Below the pieces are notes generated by a model. It saw only the letters and a list, made by a program, of their open reading frames with translations, was not told the DNA's origin and searched no databases. 64,000 nt of DNA from Paragordius varius (lineage: Eukaryota > Nematomorpha): NCBI GenBank assembly GCA_964247055.1, contig OZ176058.1, forward strand, positions 3,658,001 through 3,722,000, in the 5' to 3' direction. A program made the translations under genes and the position numbers. This document shows positions 25,524-40,299 of the stretch, piece by piece. Each line of letters starts with the position of its first letter. Within the stretch, counting starts at the first letter, position 1.

Positions 25524-28500
25524 CTAGTCCTGATAAATTTTTTCTTATCTTTCTACACTTTCCTTTTTTTATTAAGTAATATTTTAAAATTTAGGTTACC
25601 ATTTTTGCCTTTATTTTTAGATTTTTTTTTGTTTGTTTGAAACTGTGAAACAATTTTGAAATAACGAATATTTTTTTTGTCAAACCATTTCTATATATAT
25701 ATATACCGTTTACAATTCAAATTCACCCTCAAACAATTAAAATTCCTAAAAATAAATTATGTACTTGTAGGCTAAATCTCATTATTAATATGAAGTAAAC
25801 TTTTATGGCATAGTTTATTATTTTATCAGTATTATTTTAATTATAAACAAAATTCCTTTTTAAAAATATAAATAATTTTTAAGCCTAAAAAACCCATATT
25901 TTTTAAGGGTAAATTTGTTGTTCGAGGGTAAATTTGAATTGTTTAAGGGTGAATTTGGATTATTCAAGGGTGAATTTGAACTGTAAATGGTATTTTAAAA
26001 ATTAAATACTTTATGGACAGTTATTGATTTTTGTTGCTTTTTGGGTAGTTTTTAATCATTTGGAGCAATTTTGTTATTGAAATTTTATCGAGAACCTAAT
26101 TTGATTTCGGGCAAAATTATAACATCTATAGCTTTTAGAGTGCATTATTCGTAAAAAATATATATTTTATAAAATTTAAATTTTTGTATCCCCGTTTTGG
26201 TTATCTCAAAATTTTTTAAGGCAATTTATGTGGATTTAAATATGTCAAAAAAAAGTATTTGAATCTTGATTTTTAAGGGTGAGGTGAATACTTTTAATAA
26301 TTTTTTTTGACATAAATTTAATAATTTTTATAAAAACATCTGTATTTTATGGGTTACTAAATTTATACGTTTAAATCGGAGGTGGTATGCTCACAAATTT
26401 TAAAAAAAGTGTTGTAAACAATTGTTCTTAATTTTTCAATCGTCAATAACTAGAAAAAATTATTAAATTGTGTGTTTGATTTTTTCAGTCCTAGGTTTTA
26501 AACCAAATAGATAGTTAAATGGTATGACTAGGTTTTTTTACTATGCGATAAAATTTTTTTAAAAATGAAACTGAATGTTTATATTCGATTTAACAGTAGT
26601 AAAAATTGAAATTATACAGTCAAAACGTAAAAATATTAAGACATATTTTTTTAAAAAGACAATCATACTTTATAATCCTTAATTTTTCCTGTATAAATTA
26701 ATTTATATACATCGAATACATAACTAAAAATATTTCAAACTTTGCAATTTTAAACAATGAGTTATATTTAAAAAATTAAGTTAAAAAAATCTGGTTGTCT
26801 TTTGAAAAAATTTATGTTAATATTTTTACGTTTTGTCCGTATAATTTTAATATTTGCTGTAAAATAGTGTAAGATGGATATAGAAACTTTAGTATATATT
26901 CAAATTTACCCTCGGACAAATTTCGACAATTTAAATTCACCCTAAAAATAAATTATAAAATTGGGCTATTAAATATATCTTTATTGCAAAGTTTTTCATT
27001 TTTCAGTATTACTTTAATTTTAAACAAAATTGGATATCTTTAAAAATATTAAAAAATATAGGTAATTTATAATCTGAAAAAACACATAATTTAATATGAT
27101 GTGAATTTGAGGTGTAAATGGTATATATGTAAACTGTATTGCGGTATTTTATTTTTAGCTTTTAAGCTAATTATTGCATGCTTCTTATCAATTTTTCTTT
27201 TTTTAACAAAGGAGCTTAGAGGTACTAGGAACTATGACAGGAGTTTGTTTTACCGTAAATAATGGAAAATCAATAAAATAATAGCAACCTGTTGTGCTCT
27301 ACACACAAATTAGTGTGGTTTATCTTTTATAGGTTATGCTGTTGAGAGAAATTGTTTTGGTTTATAAGAGTTTTTAAATTGGTTAGAACTTTTATTACTT
27401 GTATCATTATAAATATAGCAAGAAAAAGCAAGAACCAATCAATTATAGGACCTGTTTAAGCCAATTATCATACCTTTTTATCGTATTTCGCTAATAGTTT
27501 CTATATAATTTTATTATTTTCTCTCTTAACATTACTACAACATTATTATTCTTTTTGCGCAAGCATGACTCTCTAAGAATATATAAGTGAAAATTTATAA
27601 CCTCTGACAAGGCACATACATTCCTTGAAAGTTCATTAAAAATTTATTGTATCCAATCTTTTTGAGTTATTTTATTAAGTCTTATCTAGAGCAACAGGAG
27701 AGAGGAGGTCTTTAATTTAATCAATAATTTATGGTTATTTTTTGCTTTCGTGAAAAAAATTATAAATAAATATTTTAAAGCGCAATCACGTGACACGGTC
27801 ATAATCGTCTGATTGATAAAAACGAACGATATTTGATTAATTTACAGTATAAGTATATATAAATTGCTAGAAAGTTATTAATTATTGCCTAATAGCATAT
27901 GCAGCCAAGATAATTATAATTGGCTAATAATAGTAAAAAGTGAAAAAAATAACTATAAGCCAATAATACAGCCCTTTGTTGTACATGCTATTTGGCACTA
28001 ATTAATAACTTTCTAGCAAAGTATTACTAGGTATACAGAAAGACATAAATAACAACCAAATTTTTTAATAAAATTGATTTTTTCACATTTAAATTTGCTT
28101 ACAATTAGTAGAAATGCAATCTATAAAATTTTATTAGTATAGAACAGGAATGTCCAACATGAGGCCTGTGATGGAATATCACAATTAGCAAATAATCTTT
28201 GTAAAATTGATATTTTTTAAACAATTTATTTGATTAGGAAGTCTATAATTGGCAAGAATTATAAAAAATGTTATATCATGTTTGATTTTCAGTCTTATGG
28301 ATGGCTAAAATATAATAAATTATTTATGAATGACATATTACAAATACGTTCGGCCTGATTTTTAATCAAAAATGCAGCCACGAATCTATTTGTGTTGGAC
28401 ACCATTGGGATAGAATATTTAGGAAAAATCAAATATTTAAAAATAAGACTGTCTTTTCAAAAAAATATTTGTATTATGTATTTTACATTGTGTCTGTACA

Positions 28501-31500
28501 ATGTTTACTCTAAAAATTTAATGAGTAACGTTTATAATTGTATGTATCCGATCTGTTGAAACGAGTATCAGCTGTTTTGTCATAATATCTTTGCGCCATC
28601 ATTTATTGAGCTATTAAAACATAGTTTTGTTAACAAATAAAGAATAAAAATTATTAATTAGTTTTAATGTATTATATAATTCGTTTGCTTTTATACTTTT
28701 TGTTTGATATTATAGTTTCATTGTTTTGGCGTTTTTAGTAACGCAAAACTTTGTAATATATAGTGGTATAATTTGGTTAAAAAAACATAATTAATTAATT
28801 AAACATACACATATGTAGTGAAATGAAAGAAAAATCAAGGTATTACAGTATCGTATGGTATAAAAACAGTTTGTCATGAATTAAATTTACTAACGTAATG
28901 TTAAAAATGGGGAAAATAGTTGTATAACTACGACATTTTGTTCATTAATACCATACGCTGCTGTATTTTTTTTGAAATATAAATATATGTCTTTATATTT
29001 TAATTTTAAAGTATAAAAAGTTTTTATGCCTTAAAAATAATCGGAAATGTTTATTTTCATTTGCATAGAACACCACTCTGTTTTCACAATTTTATTTATA
29101 AATGTAACGCCATATAAAAAACTAAAAATTTATACAAGGCACGCCACAGACATGTAAATTAAACCCTCTTCTTAGCCTCTGAAAGAATTGAAACGGTCAA
29201 ACTTTTTCTCAAACGCAACATATTTGCGGACAAAGACAATATTTTTTTCAATCAATACAACATTTTTTTAGTTGTCTGCTTGAAAAAATGTTGCGTTTGT
29301 TTTAAAAATGTTGTTTTGGATCGAAAAATCGATAGCTAACTCTCTTTCTTTTGTGGAATTTTAAATTTTTTAGAAAGTAATATGCATTAAAAATAGGGAT
29401 GAGCCATTCATTTTAAAAACTACCTTTATGAAAATTTCGATATTTGACTTAAATATATTTGAAATATATTAAAAAATTGATTTTATAAACCTAATGATAT
29501 ATTTAAACAAAGGTGTTGTCCAACACAACTGGCTTTGCGGGCCGCATCAGTAAAGAGGAGATATAAACACAAGATTCGCTTACCAAATATCAATTTTTTT
29601 TAGATTTTGTGAGCCTATTTTCGTAAATATAAATTTCTACACAAAATATTGCTGTTTCAACATATATTTTGGCTTTTTTGATTTTTTTTACTGCATTGTT
29701 AGTTTCCCCAAATTTAAATTAAAACAATCAATCATTTAAATTTTTATTCAAAAAACACAAAAAACTTTATATAAAATATTTTGCTTAATTTTTGCTTTAG
29801 ATCCACGGACCCAAGGATGGTTCCTAATCTCCTCACCCATGCCTACAGTGTTAATTGTCGCTCTGTACTTGAGTATTGTGCGTTACGGACCGCGGTTTAT
29901 GGCGAATCGAAAACCGCTCATGTCAACTGGCGATAGTCGGAAAGCGCTGATTTTTTATAATTTTGGATTAGTGGCTTGGTCCATTTACATGTTGTATGAG
30001 GTATGCGCAGTTTAAGTCTCTTTAAATAATTCACTCTAAACGAATTGTTTGATGAGTTTTGAGAGTGAAAAATTGAGTTTTTTAAGGCTAAAATGATTTT
30101 TTTGAGTGAAAAATTGGGTTTTTTAAGGTTAAAACTGACGATTTTTTTTGGAAAAACCAATGTTAATTGGGGATAGTCGGAAAGCGTTGATTTTTTACAA
30201 TTTTGGACTTGTGGCTTGGTCCATTTACATGTTGTATGAGGTATTTTTAATAATTTATTCTAAACGGAATGTTTAATTTGGAGCTTTTTTTATTTTTGAT
30301 AAGTTTTTAGAGTGAAAAATTGGTTTTTTGAGTGAAATATTTGAGTTTTTTATGGTTAAAATTGAGCGATTTCTAATTAGGAAAACCGCTAAAGTAGTCA
30401 GAAAGCGCTGATTTTTTACAATTTTGGACTTGTGGCTTGGTCCATTTACATGTTGTATGAGGTAAATATTTTTGCCTTAAATACAATTTTTTATAATAAG
30501 GGTTAAAAATAAGTTTTTTTTTTTATAATTTTGAGTGTAATAATTGCATTTTAAGGAACTCTAAAATCACGTTTAATTAAAACTATAACATTTTTTTAGT
30601 TTTTTTGCGTTTAATCGTATACTATGTTGTATAAGGATGCGCGGTTTAAGTTTTATTCTAATAGTTTACTGTGAAAGGAATGTTTAGTTTAAAGAAATCT
30701 GATAAGTTTTTTAAAGTAAAAAAATAATTCCTTGGAAGAAATTTGAGATTTTTAAGGTTATAATTGAGCGATTTTAGTGGAAAAACCGCTAAAATCAACT
30801 GGGGATAGTCGGAAAGCGTTGATTTTTTACAATTTTGGACTTGTGGCATGGTCCATTTACATGTTGTATGAGGTATTTGAGATTTTAAAAATTTTGCGTT
30901 TTAGATTGAAAAATTGATATTTTGGAATGAAAAATAAGGTTTTAAGGAACTCTAAAGTCACGTTAAATTCGGAACTATAACACCTTTTTTCAGTTTTAAT
31001 CGTTTAAACGTACACTATGTTGTATGAGGTGCGCACTTTAAAGTTTTTTGAATAAGTTTGGGTTGAATTAGTTTTTTAATCATTTTGAGGTTGAAATTGA
31101 TATTGTTCAAATTCACCCTTAAAGAATTCAAATTCATCCTTAAACAATTAAAATTTACCCTTGAATAACTCAAATTTACCGTTGAACAATTCAATTTCAC
31201 CCTCAAATGAATTGTACTTTTTTTAAGAATCAAAATAACCACCTATATTTTAATATATTTCAAAAAATGAAATTTCGTATAAAAATAATAGAATACTGAA
31301 AAAATAATAACTTATACCATAAGAATATATTTTATATTAATGATGAGTTATATTAGCTCGAAAACACATAATTTATTTTGAGGGTGATTTGAATTGTTCA
31401 AGGGTGAATTTGAATTGTTCGAGCGTGAATTGAACTGTAAATGGTATATATAAAATTTGAATTTAATAAGATAGAAATAGTTAAAAAGCATTGACCTTTT

Positions 31501-32938
31501 ACAATTTTGGATTAGTGTTCTCCATTTACATGTTGTATGAGATGCGCAGTTTTACATAATTTAAAGTTTATAAATTGATTATTTGGGGTTATAATTGATT
31601 TTTTGAGGTTTTTGGTAAATTAGTTTATCATTATTAACTACAAATAGTTTAAACAAATTTTTTGAGAGTTCTGATTTTAGTTTTTTTGAGGTTAAAATTG
31701 ATATTTTTAGCTGAGTTTTTATATCATTAACAAACAACAGATAGTTTTAAGATGTTTTGTATAATTTTATAAAGTTAATTCAAAACTTGCAATATTGTCA
31801 TTTTTTATCATTACTTTTTGTTGCGCAAGAAAAGAAAGTTTGATGATCTTTTAATTTATTTAAGGTTTTTAATAACTTTTATATCTTTACAAAAATTCAC
31901 CCTCAAACAATTCAAAGTCACCCTTGAACAATTCAAATTCACCCTAAAAATAATTATGTTTTTTTTGGGATAACTCATTATTAATATGAAATATATTTTT
32001 ACGACATAGTTTATTATTTTTTCAGTATTATATTAATTTTAAATAGAATTTTATATTTGAAAATATAAAATAAATGTAATTAATAATGTAGAAAAAACAC
32101 ATAATTTTAAAGTGAATTTGTTTAAAGGTATATTATTGTTCAAGGGTGAATTTGAATTGTTTAAGGGTAAATTTGAATTGTTTAAGGGTAAATTTGAATT
32201 GTTTAAAAGTAAATTTTAATTGTTCCATAGCAAATTTAAATTTGGGTGAATTTGAATTGTTAAAGGATTTGAATTGTTCAAGGGTAAATTTGAATTGTTC
32301 AAGGGTAAAATTGAATTGTTCAAGGGTGTTAAATTGTTCAAGGGTGAATTTGAATTTTTTTAAGGGTTTTGAATTGGTCAAGGGTGAATTTGAATTGTTA
32401 AAGGGTGAATTTGAACTGTAAATGGTATATTTTAATTGTTCTATAGCAAATTTAAATTTGGGTGAATTTGAATGGTTTAAGGGGTAATTGTACAAGGGTG
32501 TATTTGAATTGTTCATGGGTGAATTTGAATTGTACAATGGTGAATTTGAATTGTTCAAGGGTGAATTTGAACTGTAAATGGTATATTTTTATATATAATC
32601 ACCTATGCATATATATATAGTTTATAGCTGTGGTCGTACTTAAACCCTACAATTGGAGTTGTGAACCTATGGATCTAACAAATAATTGGCTATCCTTAAG
32701 AGTAAAATTTATTTTTAATAATTTATACGATTTCGTAATAAATTTGCAAATGAGATTTCTATTCAAATTGATCTATATATATATATATACATATATAGAG
32801 TAAAAATTGAAATTATACAATGGACAAAACATAAAAATATAAAGACAAATATTTTTTTTTCAAAAGAAAAAATCATACAATTTTAAAACTTAATTAGCCA
32901 TTCAATTACGATGTAAAATTTCAAATTGATTGTTTTAG

Positions 32939-32983
<45 letters not shown>

Positions 32984-35900
32984 CCATCTCGCATTTTTTG
33001 CGATATTAAATAAAGAGTTAAAATGAAGATTTTAAAGGTATGGTTATCTTTTAGAAATAAATATTTGTCTTTATATTTTTTTACGTCCATAGTATAATTT
33101 CAATTTTTACAGTATTTTGTAAAAAGATATTTTAATATGTTTTTGAAAAAAAAAACATTGTTTGAATGCTACAAATAAGTTGAAAAAAAAATAAAGAAAT
33201 TTTAAAAAAGGTTTTTTTTATTAACAACACATACACTTAATTGCAATAAAATTTAGTTTTTACAAATTTTTGGATACATCCAGCATAAGTAAGTATACAT
33301 TGCTAGAAAGTTATTAATTATTGCCAAATAGTAAATACAACAAAGGCCAGTTTTATTGGCTTTTAGTTATTTTTTCACTTTTTACTATTATATGTCAATA
33401 ATATTTCTCTTTGTTGTATTTGCTATTTGGCAATAATTAATAACTTTATAGCAATGTATACTTTTTCATACTGTATATAAATTATGTATAGGAAAATATA
33501 GATATTTTATAAAAGATAATTTACAATATGAGTAATTAAATATTGTTAGAAAATTATTAATTATTGCTGTTAAATAATAAATTCAACAAAGGGCAGTATT
33601 ATTGGCATTTAATATTAAAAAGTGAAAAAGATATCTATAAGCCAATAATACTGCACCCTTTGTTGTATTTACTATTTGGCAATGATTAATAACTTTCTAC
33701 CAATATATACTTACTCATACTGTAATATGTTTTTGAAATAAAAATACAGATATTAAGATATTTTATAATATGTTTTTGAAATAAAAATATAGTTTCAATT
33801 CTACAAATAAGTTGAAATACAGTATGTTTTTTTATGGGTTGCTTATATTTACAACACAACACAGTAGTGTATGGAAAAAAACAACAAAATGTTGATAAAA
33901 ACAATTTTCCCCCTCTTTTATCCATTCACTAGTGTGTAACAATTATTAAAAGGCATACTATACTGTAAGCTAAAAAAATTTTAAATTTATATAAGCACAT
34001 TATTCAAGCTGGCTCATATTTCAATAAAATTTAATAATTTTTGTTAAACTAAAATGTTTTGATTTTTTTGAAAAATAGATTGCCGAATGTTTTTGGTGGT
34101 ATTACTTTTCCAAAATTGTTGAATTACTGGATACGGTAATACATTTTTGAAATTTAAACTAAATTTAGATTGATTAATTTAAAAATAGCTTTGGTTATAT
34201 GAAAAATATAATATTAAAATATACCATTTACACTTCGAATTTACCCTCGAACAATTCAAATTCACCCTTAAATAAATTATGTGCTTTTTAAGATTAAATT
34301 TTTATATTTTGATGATTTATATATATATATATATATCTTTAAAAAATAAAATTTTGCTTGTAATTAATATAATACTGAAAAAATAATAAACTATGCCATA
34401 AAGATATATTTCGTATTAATAATGAGTAGTTATATTAGCCTGAAAACACATAATTTATTTTTAGGGTGAATTTGAATTGTACAAGGGGTAATTTGAATTG
34501 TAAATGGTATATAATGAATTTTAATTTTTACTGTAATATTTAATTTATTTTATTTTATACCATTTACAGTTCAAATTCACCCTCAAAAAATTCAAATTCA
34601 CCCTAAAAATAAATTATGTGTTTTCGAACTAATATAATTCATTATTAATATAAAATATATGTTTATGGTATAGTTTATTATTTTTTCAGTATTATTTTAA
34701 TTTAAAATAGAATTTTTATTTTTTAAAAATATATAAAATATAAGTAATTTTTAATCTTAAAAAACATATATTTTATTTAAGAGTGAATTTGAATTGTTCA
34801 AGGGTGAATTTGAATTTCCGAGGGTCAATTTGAATTGTTCAAGGTTCAATTTGAATTGTAAATGGTATATATGGTAATTTATTAAAAAAGTATTTATATT
34901 TTAACTTTACACCTTAACCTAAGTTGAGTTATGTTTTTTATTAAAAAATATATATTTAATGTTACGACTAAAATTATATCCAAAATTGGTACTATATATG
35001 ATATTTCCTTATTTGAATTTTATTTAATTTTTATTTTTATGAGTTTTTTTTATATTACAGAAAATATTTAATTTTTTTGAGTTATGTAAAAAAATACATA
35101 AAAAATTTATAACAATTTTTATTTTTTATATAGATTTTTTTTATTTTACCGATTATAACCCTGGTTAATTAATGAATAATTTTTTATTATTTGTTTAATT
35201 TTACGAAAAAAATAAATAATAATAAATTTTTAAGTTATTTATCAAAAAGTTTTTTAAAAATCAAATAAACCTTTTATAGTAAAAATTAAAATTATACGGA
35301 CAAAACGTAAAAACATGACAAATAATTTTTTTCATTAAAAAAGAAAAAAACCATACTTTTTTAAACCTTATATTTTCCCATATAAAATATTTAAATACAA
35401 TTTTAAATTGTATGTGTTACCAATATACTTTTTTTAAACAAAAAGTTATATTTAAAAATTCAAGAATTAAAAAGTATATTATTGTTTTTTTTTGAAAAAA
35501 AATATTTGTCTTTATATTTTTACGTTTTTTGTCCATAGTATATACCATACACTTTAAAATCACCCTTAAACGATTCAATTCACCCTCGAACAATATAAAT
35601 TATTTTTTTAAAGATTCAAAATTACCTGTATTTTTATATATTTTTAAAAATTGAAAATTTGTTTCAATTTAGAATTATACTGAAAAATAAATAAACTAGC
35701 CCATAAAGATATATTTCATATCAATAATGAGTTATATTGGCTTTAAAACACATAATTTATTTTTAGGGTAAATTTGAATTGTTTATAGGGTGAATTTGAA
35801 TTGTAAATAGTATATAATGAATTTCAATTTTTACTGAATATTTTATTTTATACCATTTACAGTTCAAATTCACCCTCAAAAAATTCAAATTCACCCTCGA

Positions 35901-38900
35901 ACAATTCAAATTCACCCTAAAAATAAATTATGTGTTTTCGAACTAATATAATTCATTATTAATATAAAATATATGTTTATGGTATAGTTTATTATTTTTT
36001 CAGTATTATTTTAATTTAAAATAGAATTTTTATTTTTTAAAAATATATAAAATATAGGTAATTTTTAATCTTAAAAAACATATATTTTATTTAAGAGTGA
36101 ATTTGAATTGTTCAAGGGTGAATTTGAATTGTTTAAGGGTGAATTCGAATTGTAAATGGTATATATTAAATTTCAATTTTTACTATAATATTTAATTTAC
36201 TTTTTATTTTATATTTTTGCTTTATAGATTTTTTTCATATTACGGAAAAAATTTAATCAAGTGAGTTTCTTACATGTTTATCATCACAGTACTATGCCTT
36301 TACTTATGTGGCTTTGTGTTAAATATACGGCTGGGGGAAATTGTAAGTTTTTTTATAAAAGATTTTTGTAGTTTTTTTATAAAAGTTGTTTTTAATAATT
36401 TTTATAAGAGTTTTTTTGAAAAAAAGTTATTTTTATTAATTCATATAAAAGTTATTTAAATAATTTTTATGTACGCTTAAATTTGAAAAAGTTTGATTTT
36501 TTGTAAAAATTTATGTTTTATATTATGATAAAATAAAAGTTAATGAATCTATGATCATTGTAATTTAAACTACAGTAAAATATTTTTTAAAAAAATGTTT
36601 TAATTTTAGAAAAGTTGTTTTTAATAATTTTTATAAAACTTGTTTTTATTAATTTATATGTATGCTTAAATTTGAAAAAGTTTGATTTTTTAGTGAAAAT
36701 TTATGTTTTATATTATGATAAAATAAAAGTTAATGAATCTATGATCATTGTAATTTAAACTACAGTAAAATATTTTGTTAAAAAATTGTTTTTTTTTCAT
36801 AAAAGTTTTTTTGTAGTTTTTTTATAAAAGTGTTTTTTTAATTTTTATATATGCTAAACTTTGAAAAAGTTTGATTTTTTAGTAAAATAATATGTTTTAT
36901 ATAATGATAAAATAAAAGTTTATAAATCTATGATCATTGTAATTTATACAGTAAAATATTTTTTTAAAAAATTGTTTTTTTTTTCATAAAAGTTCTTTTA
37001 ATTAATTCATATAAAAGTTATTTAATTAATTTTTATGTATGCTAAACTTTGAAAAAGTTTGATTTTTTCTAAAAATTTATGTTGTATATTATGATAAAAT
37101 TAAAATGAATGAGTTTATTATATCATTGTAAATACAGTAAAATATTTTTTTAAAAAATTGTTTTTTTTCATAAAAGTTTTTTTGTGGTTTTTTTATAATT
37201 GTTTTTAATAATTTTTATGTATGCTAAACTTTGAAAAAGTTTGATTTTTTACTAAAAATTTATGTTTTATATTGTGATAAAATAAAAGTTAATTAATGAG
37301 TTTATTATGCCATTGTAAATTACACAGTAAAATATTTTTTAAAAAAATTGTTTTTTTTTCATAAAAATTATTTTTATTTTTTTATAAAAGTTGTTTTTTT
37401 AATTTTTATGTATGCTAAACTTTGAAAAAGTTTGATTTTTTGTAAAAATTTATGTTTTATATTATGATAAAATAAAAGTTAATGAATTTATTATCTTTGT
37501 AATTTATACAGTAAAATTGAAATTATACGGGGGCAAAATTTAATAATTAGATAGCTTAATACTACTTTTTAAACAATGATTTTCATATTCATATATACCA
37601 GTTTTATTCAAGAGGAACCTTTTTTCAAGCAAATGCAACATTTTTTTCATTCAAACGCAACAATTTTTCAGTTGTTTTTGCTTAAAAAGTGTTGCGTTTA
37701 ATTTAAATAATATTGCTTTTGACTGTAAAAGGGTATAATATCTCTTTGTTTTTCATAAGAAAAACATTTTTTTATTCCTTTATGTACTAACATGGTTTTA
37801 TGCCATACGCTACTGTATTATAAAAAAATGATTGATTTTATTACCATTTTTTGAACAAAATTCATCACTTTTTAAGCAAATGCAATATTTTTTAAGTGTC
37901 TTTGCTTGAAATGTTAGGTGAATACTTGAAAAATTGTTGAGTTCGGTTTAAATAATGTTGCTTTTGACTGTAAAATGTTATAACATTCCCTTGTTTTTCA
38001 TAAAAACATTTTTTATATTCTTTTATGGACTAACATGGTTTTATTTATAAAAAATGATTGATTTTTTTACCATTTTTCAAACAAATGCAACATTTTTTTA
38101 TTCAAACCCAACAATATTTCAGTTGTATTTGCTTGAAAAGTGTTGCGTTTACTTGAAAAAATGTTGCCTTTACTTTAAAAATTGTTGAGTTTGGTTTAAA
38201 TAATGTTGCTTTGATTGTAAAATGGTGTACCTTGTTTTTTATTAGCATTATTTTTCATTCTTTTATGGATTAATATGGTTTTATGTATAAAAAAATGATT
38301 GATTTTTACCATTTTTCAACAAAATTTATTACTTTTTTAAGTAAATGCAACATTTTTCAAACAAACACAACATTTTTTCAGTTGTCGCTTGAAATTTGTT
38401 GCTTTTACTTAAAATGTTGCGTTTGCTTGAAATAATGTTGCTTTTGACTGTAAAATGGTATAATATCTACTTGTTTTTTTATAATAAAAACAGTATTTCA
38501 TTCTTTTATGGACTAACATAGGATTGATTTTTACCACTTTTCAACCAAATTCAACGCTTTTTCCAGCAAACGCAACATTTTTTTAGTTGTATTTTCTTGA
38601 AAATTGTTGCGTTTACTTAAAATAATGTTGCGTTTACTTGAAATATTATTGCGTCTGGACTGTGAAAAATGGTATAACACTAATTTTTTCCATTATAAAA
38701 ACATTTTTTTTTTCATTTTTTATGGACTAACATGGTTTTATGTAAAAAAAATTATTGATTTTTACCATTTTTTAATTAAAATAATTACTTTTTAAGCAAA
38801 TGTAACATTTTTTCAGTTGTCTCTGCTTGAAAATTTTTACTCGAAAAGTGTTGCGTTTGCTTGAAAAATTGTTGAGATTGGTTGAAATAATGTTGCTTTT

Positions 38901-40265
38901 GACTGTAAAATGGTATAATATCCCCCTTGTTTTTTATAATAAAAACATTTTTTTAATCATTCTTTTATGGACTAACTTAGGATTGATTTTTTACCACTTT
39001 TCAACCAAATTCAACACTTTTTAAGCAAATGCAATTTTTTTTTATTCAAACGCAACATTTTTCACCTTTTGCTTGAAATTTGTTGCGATTAAAGCGTTGC
39101 TTATGCTTTAAAAAATGTTGCTTTTGATTGAAAATTGTTCTTTAGACTGTGAAATACGGTATAATCCTTGTATTTTATAATAAAAACATTTTTCATTCTT
39201 TTATGGACTAACATGGTTTTATACCATACGCTACTGTATTATAAATGAATGTTTTTTACCATTTTTCAACCAAATTCAACACTTTTTACGCAAATACAAC
39301 ATTTTTTCAGTTGTCTTTGCTTGAAATGCGTTTACATGAGAAAAAATGTTTTGACTGTAAAATGGTAATATTCCCTTGTTTTTCAAAATAAAAACATTTT
39401 TTTTCATTCTTTTACGATTCTTTTATGGACTAACATGGTTTTATGTATAAATAAATGATTGATTTTTACCATTTTTCAACCAAATTCATCACTTTTTTAA
39501 GCGAAATGACATTTTTCAAGCAAACGCAACATTATTTTCGGTTGTCTTTGCTTGAAAAGTGTTGCGTTTTAAAAATGTTAAGTTTGCTTAAAAAAATGTT
39601 GCGATTACTTGAAAAAATGTTGCGTTTGCTTGAAAAATCGTTTGTTTAGACTGTGAAAAATATTGCTTTTGATTTAAAAAAATAGTATTAAACTAATTTT
39701 TTCCTTTAGGTTTTATCGTGGGTATTCTAAACAGTCTTATCCATGTTTTCATGTACACTTATTATGCCATGTCTGCCATTGGACCCCATATGCAAAAATA
39801 TTTATGGTGGAAACATTATTTAACTATGGCTCAATTAGTAAGATTATATTTTTTACGATTTTTAATCCAAAAACTGAAATATTAAGTACATACGGACAAA
39901 ATGTAAAATTATAATGACATACAACTATTTTTTATTATAAGACAATCAACCATACTTTTTTAAACCTTTATAATTTTTCTCATATAAAATATTATTTACC
40001 CTTATTTTATATATATATATACCATTTACAGAAATTCAAATTCACCCTTGAACAATTCAAATTCACCCTAAAAATAAATCGTGTGTTTTGGGATAATATA
40101 ACTTATTATTAGTATGAAATATATCTTTATGGCATAGTTTATTATTTTTTTAAAATATAAAAAAAATATACGTATTTTTTAATCTTAAAAAGGGGATATA
40201 TTTTATTTGAGGGGAAATTTGAATTGTTCGAGGCTTAATTTGAATTGTTTAAGGGTGAATTAGAG

Positions 40266-40299
<34 letters not shown>

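Noticed and set aside
32133-32558. A 141-residue minus-strand frame rich in NSNSPL/FKFTLEQ repeats and its + strand partner
   Set aside because: It is a 21-bp minisatellite read in frame on both strands; the period is a multiple of three and there is no codon bias or start context.
36274-36459. A 61-residue frame starting [13 protein letters not shown]
   Set aside because: It is elongase exon 5 read one base out of frame and continued into the 187-bp array.
37600-39690. A CRISPR-like array, given direct repeats with regular spacing
   Set aside because: The units are palindromic transposon-derived sequences without unique spacers, in an intron of an animal gene.
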